Positions 44,426-53,526 of a stretch of 64,000 nucleotides of DNA are shown here, piece after piece; the first letter of the stretch is position 1; every line of letters begins with the position of its first letter. The stretch comes from Flavobacteriaceae bacterium (GTDB lineage: Bacteria > Bacteroidota > Bacteroidia > Flavobacteriales > Flavobacteriaceae): assembly GCA_009886755.1 (NCBI GenBank), contig QXYU01000046.1, positions 24,662-88,661 of the forward strand, read 5' to 3'. The translations under genes were made by a program, and so were the position numbers. Under the pieces are notes generated by a model. The model did no database searches. It had not been told where the DNA came from and saw nothing but the letters and a program-made list of their open reading frames with translations.

Positions 44426-45059
44426 CATCAATACCTCCTTTGACCACCTGATTGAGTGAAACGTTTAGTGGGGTTCCAAGGGGTAGATACAAATCGATCC
44501 GAGATCCAAATTTGATGAAGCCTGCATCGGTTCCTTGAACAACTTGAGTTCCTTCTTTGGCATAGTTTACAATACGTCGTGCTAGGGCGCCCGCAATTTG
44601 TCGGTAAAGGACTTGACCAAAAGATTTATTTTCCAAAACGATGGTGGTGCGCTCATTTTCTTCCGAGGATTTTGGATGCCAAGCGACTAGATATTTTCCA
44701 GGGTGGTGTTTACTAAAAACAACGTTTCCACTCATACAGTATCGCGTTACGTGGACGTTGATTGGAGACATGAATATGGATACCTGTAGCCGTTTGTCCT
44801 TGAAAAACTCTTTTTCAAAAACTTCTTCAATCACAACTACTTTTCCATCCACAGGAGCGTATAGAAGGGAATCATCAATAGGGGTATTGCGTTTGGGATT
44901 TCTAAAAAACTGAAGCACAAGGATTAAAAGCGCTAATGCTACCAACTGAATTCCTTTTTGCAAATAGAAATTACTAATACCATATTCTGCGCCGAGCGCT
45001 ATCGCAGCCATCAAAACGAAGCTGCCTAAAATGATTTGAAAACCTTCTTTATGAAACAT
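44409..45059 (-). CDS. psd: Phosphatidylserine decarboxylase, short form
   Basis: Makes phosphatidylethanolamine from phosphatidylserine. Short prokaryotic (archaetidylserine/PSD-B) type of 216 residues with two hydrophobic segments (about 8-50). The self-cleavage site is Gly185-Ser186 in FIKFGSRIDLYLP, which yields the pyruvoyl group on Ser186. FMSPINVHVTRY holds the His of the catalytic set. Overlaps cdsA by 11 nt, placing two phospholipid steps side by side. Confidence 0.93.
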   Translation of the reverse strand: MFHKEGFQIILGSFVLMAAIALGAEYGISNFYLQKGIQLVALALLILVLQFFRNPKRNTPIDDSLLYAPVDGKVVVIEEVFEKEFFKDKRLQVSIFMSPINVHVTRYCMSGNVVFSKHHPGKYLVAWHPKSSEENERTTIVLENKSFGQVLYRQIAGALARRIVNYAKEGTQVVQGTDAGFIKFGSRIDLYLPLGTPLNVSLNQVVKGGIDVIAKA

Positions 45060-45855
45060 AGTGGATGATTTCTTGGGTTAAATATACAAAGGGTGCGGTG
45101 TAAATGATGCTGTCCATCCGGTCGTAAAAACCCCCATGACCAGGAAACAGACTGCCACTGTCTTTGACTCCTGCAATGCGTTTGAATTGCGACTGGATCA
45201 AATCTCCATAGGTGGCGAGACTGGGAATCAATAATGATAATAGAATAATTGTGATGGGAGAGTACTCGGAGGGCCAATAGGTAAAATAAGTCAGCAGTCC
45301 AAAAAGGACACAGAAAAACTGACCACCCCAGAATCCTTCCCATGATTTTTTTGGAGAGATACTTGGAAATAATGGTGTTTTGCCCAACTGACTCCCAACA
45401 AAATAGGCAGCACTGTTATTAACCCAAATTAGGGCGTAAACCAATAGCATCAAGATGGGCTCAAAAGTTGCTTGGCTGCCGTAGAGTACGATAATAAAAA
45501 TGGAAGAGCCCAGGACATAGCCATAACCTAAAACTCGTTTTAGAAGCCTTCCATTCATAGGGAAAGGACGGTGCAAGCGCGCTGTAAATACAAGACAGCA
45601 TAGCAGCGCATAACCAAGCATGAATTGAACTGCAGTGGCTGGTAGCAAGCTTTTATAGTGGGAATAGTAAATTCCGGCGAGCAGGAGCAATGGAAGGATA
45701 AAACGAAGCTGTATAAGGCGAAAGAACTCAATTGTTGCGAGACCCGAAAAAACAAAAAGGACAGGGTAAAAGAACTCGGGTCCTTGAAAAATAGAAACTA
45801 CTAAGAGTGCTACATAGAGCAGCCCGGAAAAGGCTCTGATTTTAAGGTCTTTCAT
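45049..45855 (-). CDS. cdsA: Phosphatidate cytidylyltransferase
   Basis: Makes CDP-diacylglycerol from phosphatidate and CTP. Integral membrane protein of 268 residues with about seven hydrophobic segments. The family signature lies near 230-257 (KDSGSLFPGHGGFYDRMDSI, with the DRMDS core). Five bases after the LUD gene. Confidence 0.94.
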   Translation of the reverse strand: MKDLKIRAFSGLLYVALLVVSIFQGPEFFYPVLFVFSGLATIEFFRLIQLRFILPLLLLAGIYYSHYKSLLPATAVQFMLGYALLCCLVFTARLHRPFPMNGRLLKRVLGYGYVLGSSIFIIVLYGSQATFEPILMLLVYALIWVNNSAAYFVGSQLGKTPLFPSISPKKSWEGFWGGQFFCVLFGLLTYFTYWPSEYSPITIILLSLLIPSLATYGDLIQSQFKRIAGVKDSGSLFPGHGGFYDRMDSIIYTAPFVYLTQEIIHYVS

Positions 45856-45860
45856 GCACC

Positions 45861-46445
45861 TTATTCTTGTAGGATTAAGTAGATGTTTTTCGAGGAATTC
45901 CCTTGGGTTAAAAAATCATTCTCTTTAGAAGAATCTTTGACGTTAAGGGTGGTGATGTTGGTTGGTAAGTCTCCGAAATACTTTGATTTCAACAGCGACA
46001 TCCCCTCACTGACGTCAGGGGCAAACTGATTGGTGTCTGCATAGATGATCAAGTGCTCGGGGAGTTTGTCCAATGTGAGATTGTGAATTTGATGTTGGCA
46101 AATCAACATACCTCCTTTATTTGCCACCATATACTCGCAAGTCAAAAGGAGTGCAGCCGAATCTTTTGGGATGGTTTCAGAGGGGGTGAGGTTGAAATGC
46201 TCGGCAAGTTCTGGATTCAAACAAACCAGTTGTTCCATTTGCCAGTTGTTTTCCAAGAGGATTTTGTTAAAAACGTCTAAGGCATTGTTTGTATTCTCTA
46301 CAAAAAGAAATTTACCCCCTTTTTGCGTGAAGTTTTTGGCGAAAAGAATCTCAACGGGATCCTTTATTTTAGGCATAAAAGGACTTCTTTCTTCAGTCGA
46401 TTCTGATTTATCCTTTTTACCTAAAAAATTATTCCAGAGATTCAA
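45861..46445 (-). CDS. LUD domain protein (LutC/YkgG family)
   Basis: A 194-residue protein of the LUD fold: KGGKFLFVENT, ALLLTCEYMVANKGGMLICQ and HLIIYADTNQ. LutC-type proteins belong to lactate-utilisation complexes, but lutA and lutB are not here, and stand-alone copies next to ftsH and cdsA in flavobacteria have no known role. TTG start at 46445, ten bases after ftsH; an ATG 23 codons later is an alternative. Confidence 0.8.
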   Translation of the reverse strand: MNLWNNFLGKKDKSESTEERSPFMPKIKDPVEILFAKNFTQKGGKFLFVENTNNALDVFNKILLENNWQMEQLVCLNPELAEHFNLTPSETIPKDSAALLLTCEYMVANKGGMLICQHQIHNLTLDKLPEHLIIYADTNQFAPDVSEGMSLLKSKYFGDLPTNITTLNVKDSSKENDFLTQGNSSKNIYLILQE

Positions 46446-46455
46446 AAGCCTTTAT

Positions 46456-48435
46456 TTATTCTGTTGGCGTTTCTTTTTTTCTTGGTTTTCGGGGGGTTTT
46501 TTTGGGGTTTGCTGTTTCCGTTTCTTCTTTTTTGAAAGGTCGCTCCCCTAATAAATCCACCAAATCATCTTTAAAGATAACCTCTTTTTCTAAAAGTCGT
46601 TCTGCAAGAGCCGTCAATTTGGCCTTATGCTTTTTTAGAATTTGACAAGCACGGGCATATTGGCTTTCGATGATTTTAGAAATTTCATCATCGATGACCT
46701 TTGCTGTTTCATCGGAATAGGGTTTGGAGAAATTATAGTCCGATTGCCCTGAGGAATCGTAATAAGTGATGTTTCCAATATTTTCATTGAGCCCATAAAC
46801 GGACACCATAGCGCGCGCTTGTTTGGTTACTTTTTCCAAATCGCTTAGAGCACCGGTAGATATTTTGTCGAAAATGATTTTCTCAGCGGCGCGTCCACCC
46901 AAGGCAGCGCACATTTCATCAAGCATTTGCTCTGTTCGAACAATCATACGTTCTTCTGGTAGATACCAAGCTGCTCCTAAGGATTGTCCTCGCGGAACAA
47001 TAGTCACTTTCACAAGCGGGGCAGCGTATTCTAAGAGCCAGCTGGTAAGGGCATGACCGGCCTCGTGGAATGCGATGGTTTTCTTTTCTTCTTGTGTGAT
47101 GATTTTGTTTTTCTTTTCAAGCCCACCCACAATTCGGTCAACGGCATCGAGGAAGTCTTGTTTTCCTACGGACTTTTTATTTTTTCGCGCGGCGATCAAA
47201 GCAGCTTCGTTACAAACATTTGCAATGTCCGCTCCTGAAAATCCAGGGGTTTGTTTGGCTAAAAATTCTATATTCAAGGACTTGATTACCTTGAGGGGAG
47301 CCAAGTGTACTTTGAAAATTTCTCTACGTTCGTTCAAGTCGGGAAGATCCACATAGATTTGACGGTCAAAACGTCCCGCCCGCATCAAGGCCTTATCTAG
47401 TACGTCCGCACGGTTGGTAGCTGCCAATACGATCACATTGGTTTTGGTGCCAAAACCGTCCATTTCGGTTAGTAATTGATTGAGGGTATTTTCTCTTTCA
47501 TCATTTGAACCGGTCATATTGTTTCGTCCACGGGCCCGTCCTATGGCATCAATCTCATCGATAAAAATAATAGCAGGCGACTTTTCTTTGGCTTGCTTGA
47601 ACAAATCGCGTACACGAGAAGCACCCACCCCTACAAACATTTCTACGAAATCCGAACCGGATAGGGAGAAGAATGGGACTTTTGCTTCACCGGCTACAGC
47701 TTTGGCCAAAAGGGTTTTTCCTGTTCCTGGAGAGCCAACAAGAAGGGCTCCTTTGGGAATCTTCCCTCCGAGTTTGGTATATTTGGTGGGATTTTTTAGG
47801 AAATCTACAATCTCTTGCACCTCTTCTTTGGCTCCTTCCAAGCCTGCTACGTCTTTAAATGTAATCTTTACATCGGTGTTTTGATCAAATAGTTTGGCTT
47901 TGGATTTTCCGATATTGAAAATCTGACCGCCGGCACCGCCGCCGCCGCCGCCAGACATTCGGCGCATCAAAAAGATCCATACGCCAATGATCACGATGAT
48001 GGGTAGGAAACTGAGAAGTACATCCATCCATCGATTTTCTAGGGTTACAAACTCGTAGTTAAATGCGACTTTGTTGTTCTCTGCTTTTTCGAGTTTTCGT
48101 TGAAACAACTCTAAATTTCCTACTTCAAACTGATAGTGCGGTCCTTCACTGTTCTCTTGTCCCAAGAAATTTTTCTTGGTCACACGCTCGTGAATTTTTT
48201 TATTTAAGGCATCTTTTTTCAGGGTAATGCGCGCAAGGTTTTTATTGACAACCACAACCTCACTTACGTCTCCTTCATTGAGGTAGCGCTCAAATTCGCT
48301 GATATTGATTTTGTTGAGGTTTTGCCAGTCATTATCGCCTCCAAAGAGGCTCATGCCCAAGAGCAGTACAATGACAACCCCGTAGATCCAATAGGGGTTA
48401 ATTTTTGGTGATGGTTGTTTCTTAGCGTTACTCAT
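46456..48435 (-). CDS. ftsH: ATP-dependent zinc metalloprotease FtsH
   Basis: Membrane-anchored AAA+ protease for quality control of membrane proteins. Two membrane helices (about 13-29 and 138-158) surround a periplasmic domain. A glycine tract ([10 protein letters not shown]) precedes the AAA domain with Walker A GSPGTGKT (Lys240) and [15 protein letters not shown]. The zinc site is HEAGH (His457). The C-terminus is Lys/Pro-rich. 659 residues. Second gene of the rsfS-ftsH-LUD-cdsA-psd operon. Confidence 0.97.
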   Translation of the reverse strand: MSNAKKQPSPKINPYWIYGVVIVLLLGMSLFGGDNDWQNLNKINISEFERYLNEGDVSEVVVVNKNLARITLKKDALNKKIHERVTKKNFLGQENSEGPHYQFEVGNLELFQRKLEKAENNKVAFNYEFVTLENRWMDVLLSFLPIIVIIGVWIFLMRRMSGGGGGGAGGQIFNIGKSKAKLFDQNTDVKITFKDVAGLEGAKEEVQEIVDFLKNPTKYTKLGGKIPKGALLVGSPGTGKTLLAKAVAGEAKVPFFSLSGSDFVEMFVGVGASRVRDLFKQAKEKSPAIIFIDEIDAIGRARGRNNMTGSNDERENTLNQLLTEMDGFGTKTNVIVLAATNRADVLDKALMRAGRFDRQIYVDLPDLNERREIFKVHLAPLKVIKSLNIEFLAKQTPGFSGADIANVCNEAALIAARKNKKSVGKQDFLDAVDRIVGGLEKKNKIITQEEKKTIAFHEAGHALTSWLLEYAAPLVKVTIVPRGQSLGAAWYLPEERMIVRTEQMLDEMCAALGGRAAEKIIFDKISTGALSDLEKVTKQARAMVSVYGLNENIGNITYYDSSGQSDYNFSKPYSDETAKVIDDEISKIIESQYARACQILKKHKAKLTALAERLLEKEVIFKDDLVDLLGERPFKKEETETANPKKTPRKPRKKETPTE

Positions 48436-48438
48436 TGT

Positions 48439-48810
48439 TTAGTTTTTCATAGCGATTTCAGTGGTTTTTGCGTCTCCCCAGAGCCCCTCGATATTATAAT
48501 GTTCACGAGTATGCCGCTGGAAAACGTGCACCACAATATTGACATAGTCAAGCAATACCCATTCGGCTACGGCTTCTCCTTCGGTATGGTAGGGTTTTTC
48601 GTGTAAATTCTTACTGACGGTTTTGTTGATGGAGCTAACAATGGCTGAAACATGGGTGTTTGATGTGCCCGAACAAACAACAAAATAGCTACAAACCGTG
48701 TTCTCTATCTCTTTTAAATCAAGCAAATGAATGTCGAGACCTTTGACCTCTTCGATTCCTGCGACTATGTTACTCATCAATTCATCTTCCGACCGGTTCT
48801 CTTTTGCCAT
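48439..48810 (-). CDS. rsfS: Ribosomal silencing factor
   Basis: RsfS binds ribosomal protein uL14 and blocks subunit joining in starvation. 123 residues with VCSGTSNTHVSAIVSSI, EGEAVAEWVLLDYVNIVVHVF and HYNIEGLWGDA, the complete Iojap/RsfS signature. Three bases before ftsH. The order rsfS-ftsH is common in Bacteroidota. Confidence 0.94.
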   Translation of the reverse strand: MAKENRSEDELMSNIVAGIEEVKGLDIHLLDLKEIENTVCSYFVVCSGTSNTHVSAIVSSINKTVSKNLHEKPYHTEGEAVAEWVLLDYVNIVVHVFQRHTREHYNIEGLWGDAKTTEIAMKN

Positions 48811-48830
48811 TAAAAATTTTTAATTTTACA

Positions 48831-48838
48831 CAAATTTA
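48831..48838 (-). promoter_or_regulatory. -7 box of the rsfS-ftsH operon
   Basis: Minus strand TAAATTTG, an exact TAnnTTTG match, 20 nt before the rsfS ATG. Upstream TTTG motifs exist but their spacing (15 and 22) is off the usual 19. Confidence 0.65.
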
Positions 48839-48867
48839 CACAATATATATCCCCAAAGGACAAAATC

Positions 48868-49608
48868 TTGAGAGCTTTTACTATACACAAACTTGATGCC
48901 ACCACTTCAACCAACGAAGTGTTAAAAAAGGCCGTGACCGAAAATAAGCTGCAAAAGCCCACCGCAATCTGGGCAGAGTACCAAACCCAAGGAAAAGGGC
49001 AGCACGCCCAACGTTGGGAATCCCAAACGGGAAAAAACCTTACGTTTAGTGTCTTTTGGCCCGATTTGACCTCAGACCCTTTGGATGCTTTTCAAATCAA
49101 TCGGGCGGTTTGCTTGGCGCTAATAGATGTTTTTCAGAAGTTGGAAATTCCTCAAATTGCGATTAAATGGCCAAACGACATTTTGTCAGCCAACTCTAAA
49201 TTGGCAGGGATTCTTATTGAAAACAGCCTTCAGGGGCAGCGTTCCAACCTTTCTATCGTGGGGATTGGTATTAATGTCAACCAAACGGACTTTAGCCATC
49301 TGCCGCAGGCTTCTTCTTTGGCACTAACTTTGGGAAAACCCCTCGATCGGGAGCAACTTTTTATGGACTCATTAACCGCTTTAGAAAAGGCCTTTATTTC
49401 GCTTGACTCCGTGAGTGTAGACCTGCAGAACAAGGCCTATGAGAAATATTTATTTGGTCACAACGAATGGCATTCTTTTGTCCTTGAAGGCGAAGATAGA
49501 AGGGGTAAAATAAGGAGTGTTACGACAAAAGGTGCGCTGCAAATAGAATGGGAGTCTGGCGAACTCCAAGATTTTAAAGATTCTAAGGCACTGGCCTTGT
49601 TGTATTAG
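48868..49608 (+). CDS. birA: Biotin--[acetyl-CoA-carboxylase] ligase
   Basis: Attaches biotin to carrier proteins such as AccB. 246 residues, catalytic domain without an N-terminal DNA-binding helix-turn-helix, so it should not be a repressor. Motifs: TSTNEVLKK, YQTQGKGQHAQRW (biotin loop near 42), KWPNDIL and GIGINVNQ. TTG start, since no ATG fits; divergent from rsfS with 57 nt between. Confidence 0.93.
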   Translation: MRAFTIHKLDATTSTNEVLKKAVTENKLQKPTAIWAEYQTQGKGQHAQRWESQTGKNLTFSVFWPDLTSDPLDAFQINRAVCLALIDVFQKLEIPQIAIKWPNDILSANSKLAGILIENSLQGQRSNLSIVGIGINVNQTDFSHLPQASSLALTLGKPLDREQLFMDSLTALEKAFISLDSVSVDLQNKAYEKYLFGHNEWHSFVLEGEDRRGKIRSVTTKGALQIEWESGELQDFKDSKALALLY

Positions 49609-49625
49609 GGGCGCTGGTTTCGTTT

Positions 49626-50003
49626 CTAGCTTTTTTCACCCCGTAAAATTTTCTCCATTTTAGGACCTCTTGCCAATTCATCAATCAACTTTTCCAGTTG
49701 TCTGCATTGTTTGTACAGTTCAAATTCATCTTCTATTTCTTCAATTCGGTAACCACAAACGACTCCTTTAATCATGTGTGCGTTTGGATTGATGTTGGCT
49801 TTTTGAAAAAAAACGCTGTAGGTTGCTTTTGCATCAATAAGTGCTTGTAAAGCATCGGGATCAAAACCCGTGTAACATTCAATGACCTGATTAAGTTCTT
49901 CTTTGGTTCTACCCTTTTTCTCCAATCTATTGAGGTAAAGCGGATAAATGGATGCAAATACCATGTTGGCAATCTTTTTGTTTTTTTCAGCGGTGACTTT
50001 CAT
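49626..50003 (-). CDS. DUF2200 family protein
   Basis: A 125-residue soluble protein, start MKVTAEKNKKIANMVFASIY. It shows the DUF2200 pattern KKGRTKEELNQVIECYTGFD, FFQKANINPNAHMIKGVVCGYR and DELARGPKMEKILRG. Family function unknown. An extension to TTG or ATG codons further up (50036) lacks similarity. Convergent with birA. Confidence 0.88.
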   Translation of the reverse strand: MKVTAEKNKKIANMVFASIYPLYLNRLEKKGRTKEELNQVIECYTGFDPDALQALIDAKATYSVFFQKANINPNAHMIKGVVCGYRIEEIEDEFELYKQCRQLEKLIDELARGPKMEKILRGEKS

Positions 50004-50181
50004 TTTTATAATTAAACCGTTGTTATTTGTATACAATTTTAGTAGTAGTTTTTCCTCTCTCTTATTTTAAATTTTAATGGATTTCAATCTTTGATTTCTG
50101 GTTGTTTCCTAGCAGGTGTCACTAGCAATATACAGGAGGCTCTACAAATAGATATATAATAAGGAATCGGTATGCCTTAAA

Positions 50182-50829
50182 TCAGGATGTAGGGGACCAT
50201 TCTGAGGGATTTTCCCGCCATTTTTTTAACAGGGCTAATTCGGAGGGGTCAATGGCTTTTTGATCTTTGGCCACTTCAATAAGGGTGGGGTAATCGGACA
50301 GGGTATGTAAGGTTACCTTTGCGGTTTTAAAATTCTCTGCTGCGGTGGCAAAGTCATAGGTAAACAAAGCAATCATACCGAGTACTTCGACGTCGGTTTC
50401 CCGTAGGGCTCTTACGGCATTCAGGCTGCTTTTTCCGGTACTGATAAGATCTTCAATCACCACCACTTTGGCTTGGGAGGGCAAGGCACCTTCAATCTGA
50501 TTCTGACGGCCGTGTTTTTTACTTTCGGGACGTATGTAAATAAACGGCAGGTTCATTTCAGCGGCCACCAGCATACCAATGCCAATGGCTCCAGTGGCCA
50601 CCCCGGCAATGACAACATCCGTTCCATAGAGTCCTTTTACCTGTGCAGCAATGGATTGGGCTAGATAGCCGCGAATTTCTGGATAGGAAAGAGTGATTCT
50701 ATTGTCGCAATAAATAGGCGATTGCCATCCACTGGCCCATGTAAATGGATTTTTTGGACTCAATTTTATTGCATTAATTTGTAGGAGTTGTCCGGCTGTT
50801 TTGGCAGCCGTTAGGATGTCATAAATCAT
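50182..50829 (-). CDS. pyrE: Orotate phosphoribosyltransferase
   Basis: Joins orotate to PRPP in pyrimidine synthesis. 215 residues; PRPP loop VVVIEDLISTGKSSLNAV near 120, FTWASGWQSPIYCDNR near 29 and the flexible loop PESKKHGRQNQIEG near 100. Starts only 7 bp from the divergent NUDIX gene, so the two promoters must overlap or lie inside coding DNA. Confidence 0.95.
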   Translation of the reverse strand: MIYDILTAAKTAGQLLQINAIKLSPKNPFTWASGWQSPIYCDNRITLSYPEIRGYLAQSIAAQVKGLYGTDVVIAGVATGAIGIGMLVAAEMNLPFIYIRPESKKHGRQNQIEGALPSQAKVVVIEDLISTGKSSLNAVRALRETDVEVLGMIALFTYDFATAAENFKTAKVTLHTLSDYPTLIEVAKDQKAIDPSELALLKKWRENPSEWSPTS

Positions 50830-50836
50830 ACGCTAA

Positions 50837-51442
50837 ATGTATAAAGTTTTTTTCAATCAAAAGCCGATTTACCTCACCACCTCTTTGGCGATTAATTCGG
50901 ATCATTGCCCCCTATTACATATCAAGTATAGTACTGCAGAATCCATTTTAAAAGCAGCTAAATCCGCCAAAGTGGAAGCAGTCTATTTGTATCACAAAGA
51001 GGAGAAAAAACTTTGGAAGCATTTTCTGAAGCGGTTTCCAGAAGTGGAAGCGGCTGGGGGATTGGTACAACATGCCGATGGGCGTTTTTTGATGATTCAT
51101 CGAAATAACAAATGGGATCTGCCCAAAGGCCGTACGGAAAAAAAAGAACTTCTTATCGATGCTGCGGTTCGCGAGGTGATGGAGGAAACGGCAGTAGCCG
51201 ATTTGATTGTTATCAAGCCGCTCCCAATCACCTATCATATCTTTTCTCGCAACGGGAAATACCGACTCAAAAAAACTCATTGGTATCTGATGAAAACCAA
51301 TTATAACGGAGTACTGCAACCCCAATTGGACGAAGGGATTCTAGCAGCCGAATGGAAAACCAAAGAAGAAATACCCGTTTTGTTGGCTAACGCCTATGAG
51401 AACATCAAAATTCACTTTGAACAGGAGGGGATATTAGGGTAG
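50837..51442 (+). CDS. NUDIX hydrolase
   Basis: A 201-residue NUDIX protein. The Nudix box is complete at residues 98-120 (GRTEKKE, seven residues, REVMEETAV, with Ala in place of the last Gly). An N-terminal extension of about 70 residues precedes it. Substrate unknown; probably a small nucleotide derivative. Convergent overlap of 9 bp with coaD. Confidence 0.88.
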   Translation: MYKVFFNQKPIYLTTSLAINSDHCPLLHIKYSTAESILKAAKSAKVEAVYLYHKEEKKLWKHFLKRFPEVEAAGGLVQHADGRFLMIHRNNKWDLPKGRTEKKELLIDAAVREVMEETAVADLIVIKPLPITYHIFSRNGKYRLKKTHWYLMKTNYNGVLQPQLDEGILAAEWKTKEEIPVLLANAYENIKIHFEQEGILG

Positions 51443-51889
51443 TTGAAGCTGTTTTGGTACCAAAACAGAATAGTCGCCCCCATTGCGAATCACATCCCGA
51501 ACGATTGAACTACTGATAAAAGAAGTTCTGGCAGCTGTAAGAAAAAAGAGCGTTTCAATGCCGGATAGTTTGCGATTGGTATGTGCAATGGCTTTTTCAA
51601 ATTCAAAATCAGCCGGATTGCGAAGCCCTCTTAAAATAAAATCGGCACTGATCTTTTTACAAAAATCAATGGTTAAGCCCGAATAGGTTTCCACTCGGAT
51701 GGTGGGGTGGTCTTTAAAAACCGTTTGGACAAAATCAATTCGCTGTGCTTCCGAAAACATATATTTCTTGTCGTTGTTTTTGCCAATTGCAATAACAATC
51801 TCATCAAAAAGGGGAAGCCCTCTCAGGATGATATCTTCATGTCCGAGGGTTATTGGGTCAAAGGAACCAGGGAATACAGCGCGTTTCAT
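51434..51889 (-). CDS. coaD: Phosphopantetheine adenylyltransferase
   Basis: Fourth step of coenzyme A synthesis. 151 residues; MKRAVFPGSFDPITLGHEDII (T/HxGH motif), LRGLRNPADFEFE and FLTAARTSFISSSIVRD complete the signature. A frame extension to 51988 runs into the ddl gene and is not used. 23 nt after ddl on the same strand. Confidence 0.96.
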   Translation of the reverse strand: MKRAVFPGSFDPITLGHEDIILRGLPLFDEIVIAIGKNNDKKYMFSEAQRIDFVQTVFKDHPTIRVETYSGLTIDFCKKISADFILRGLRNPADFEFEKAIAHTNRKLSGIETLFFLTAARTSFISSSIVRDVIRNGGDYSVLVPKQLQLP

Positions 51890-51912
51890 AGTACGTTGCT
51901 TAAAGTTCGAAG

Positions 51913-52899
51913 TTACGGATTTCTTTGGAGCGCATCTGTCACCATATCGACAAACAAAGCCTGAAGGCTGAGATTGGCAGCCGCGCATTGTTGGGGGATT
52001 ATACTGGCTTGGGTCATTCCAGGAACGGTATTGATCTCCAGCAAATGGGAAATACCATTGACAAAAATAAACTCGGAACGGCTGATGCCGTGAAGTCCCA
52101 TTTTGTCATACAGAAGCGTTGCCCAATGAGTTACTTGTTCTTTCCATTCGGCGGGAAGGGCCGCTGGGGTAATCTCTTGGGATTGTCCTTCGTATTTCGC
52201 CGCATAGTCAAAGAAATCATTTTCAGTTACAATTTCGGTGATGGGTAAAACGGTTGTTTTTCCTTGGAGACGAACCACACCAACGGACACCTCGCGTCCT
52301 TCCAAGGCTTGTTCGATAATAAGTTGCGAATCTTCTTCAAAAGCTTTGGGGATATACTGGAGAAGTTCCTCCTGAGTGTGTGCCTTAAAAACTCCAAAAC
52401 TACTCCCAGCCCGATTGGCTTTCACAAAACAAGGAAGTCCTACGGCAGCTTCAATGGTATTGCTGTCAATAGGTTCCCCTTGGTCTAGAATTACAGAAGG
52501 AGCTGTGGGAACACCCAGCCGTCGCGCAATGGCGATACAGTCTCTTTTGTTAAAAGTCAAGGCAGCGGTGTACATATCACAGCTGGTATGGGTAATGCCA
52601 GCAAATTTTAAAAGGGCGGCTAGCTGACCGTCTTCGCCCGGGCTGCCATGAAGTGCATTGAAAATCACGTCAAAACGAAGATTTTTTCCCTCGTATACAA
52701 AGTCAAATTGACCAATTGCGATGGACTGTTCCTGTCCTTTGAAATCAATCACCGACCATTGGGAAGGCGTTATTTTTAGGAGAAAAACAGCCGAGTAGGT
52801 CGGTTGTAACTGTTGTTGTACGGTTTGTGCGCTTTGCATGGAAATTGCAGCCTCCGAAGAGTAGCCATGACAGGCAATTCCAACAATAGGATTCGACAT
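51913..52899 (-). CDS. ddlA: D-alanine--D-alanine ligase
   Basis: ATP-grasp ligase that makes D-Ala-D-Ala for peptidoglycan. 328 residues; ALHGSPGEDGQLAALL, FNKRDCIAIARRLGVPTAPS, KANRAGSSFGVFKA, GREVSVGV and LLEINTVPGMTQASIIPQ. The catalytic Glu and Ser are in the expected places. The -7 box lies 18 nt before the ATG. Confidence 0.95.
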   Translation of the reverse strand: MSNPIVGIACHGYSSEAAISMQSAQTVQQQLQPTYSAVFLLKITPSQWSVIDFKGQEQSIAIGQFDFVYEGKNLRFDVIFNALHGSPGEDGQLAALLKFAGITHTSCDMYTAALTFNKRDCIAIARRLGVPTAPSVILDQGEPIDSNTIEAAVGLPCFVKANRAGSSFGVFKAHTQEELLQYIPKAFEEDSQLIIEQALEGREVSVGVVRLQGKTTVLPITEIVTENDFFDYAAKYEGQSQEITPAALPAEWKEQVTHWATLLYDKMGLHGISRSEFIFVNGISHLLEINTVPGMTQASIIPQQCAAANLSLQALFVDMVTDALQRNP

Positions 52900-52916
52900 A
52901 AGTGTCCACTTTGTGT

Positions 52917-52924
52917 CAAAGGTA
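52917..52924 (-). promoter_or_regulatory. -7 box of ddl-coaD
   Basis: Minus strand TACCTTTG, an exact TAnnTTTG match 18 nt before the ddl ATG. The -33 region is not clear. Confidence 0.65.
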
Positions 52925-52974
52925 GGTAATTCTCTCGCGATGGTTTTTACTATCTTTACGGCAAATTCTGCCCA

Positions 52975-53526
52975 ATGCTTTTTTTGCGTTTTCTATTTAG
53001 TAAGTTTTTTCTCAAGCAACTGCTCTTGGCTTTTTTGGTCGCGTTGGGCTTGATTATTCTTAGTTTGAGAATGTTGGACAAGTGGACCCATAACGGGCAA
53101 ACACAAGCCGTTCCGGACTTGCAGCACCTTCCGTTAGCGATCCTGGACACTTTGCTTTTGTCTCAGCAACTACGCTACGAAGTTTTGGACTCGGCCAAAT
53201 ATGACCCGTCATTACCCCCTCTAGCAGTTATTGAGCAAAATCCATTAGCTGGAGAGCAGGTCAAAATAAACCGAAAAATCTACTTGACACTCAATCCCTC
53301 GGATTACCGAAAAGTAAGTGTTCCCAATATCATTCAGATTACAAAACGCAATGCCGCTTCTATTTTGAAGTCTGTTGGTCTAAATGTGGGTGAGATTAGC
53401 TACCGCAATGCAATTGGAAAAGACATGGTCTTGGAGTTGCGCTATGAAGGGCGTAAGATTGCTCCAGGAACCGTGCTACCTAAAACCACTCCCATTGATT
53501 TAGTACTTGGAAATGGAAGACGCTAA
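52975..53526 (+). CDS. PASTA domain membrane protein
   Basis: A 183-residue protein with one N-terminal membrane helix (about 14-33) and two to three PASTA repeats outside the membrane (PDLQHLPLAILDTLLLSQQL, VPNIIQITKRNAASILKSVG). PASTA domains bind peptidoglycan fragments in kinases and PBPs. There is no kinase or transpeptidase domain here, so it may be a small cell-wall sensor or adaptor. Its end overlaps the next gene by 14 nt. Downstream of a divergent ddl gene. Confidence 0.88.
   Translation: MLFLRFLFSKFFLKQLLLAFLVALGLIILSLRMLDKWTHNGQTQAVPDLQHLPLAILDTLLLSQQLRYEVLDSAKYDPSLPPLAVIEQNPLAGEQVKINRKIYLTLNPSDYRKVSVPNIIQITKRNAASILKSVGLNVGEISYRNAIGKDMVLELRYEGRKIAPGTVLPKTTPIDLVLGNGRR

Noticed and set aside
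47930..47960. GC-rich trinucleotide repeat in ftsH
   Set aside because: It encodes the Gly tract between the second membrane helix and the AAA domain, usual in Bacteroidota FtsH.
53507..53512. TTG start for rluD
   Set aside because: The ATG two codons later gives a normal N-terminus and needs no rare start; the difference is only two residues.
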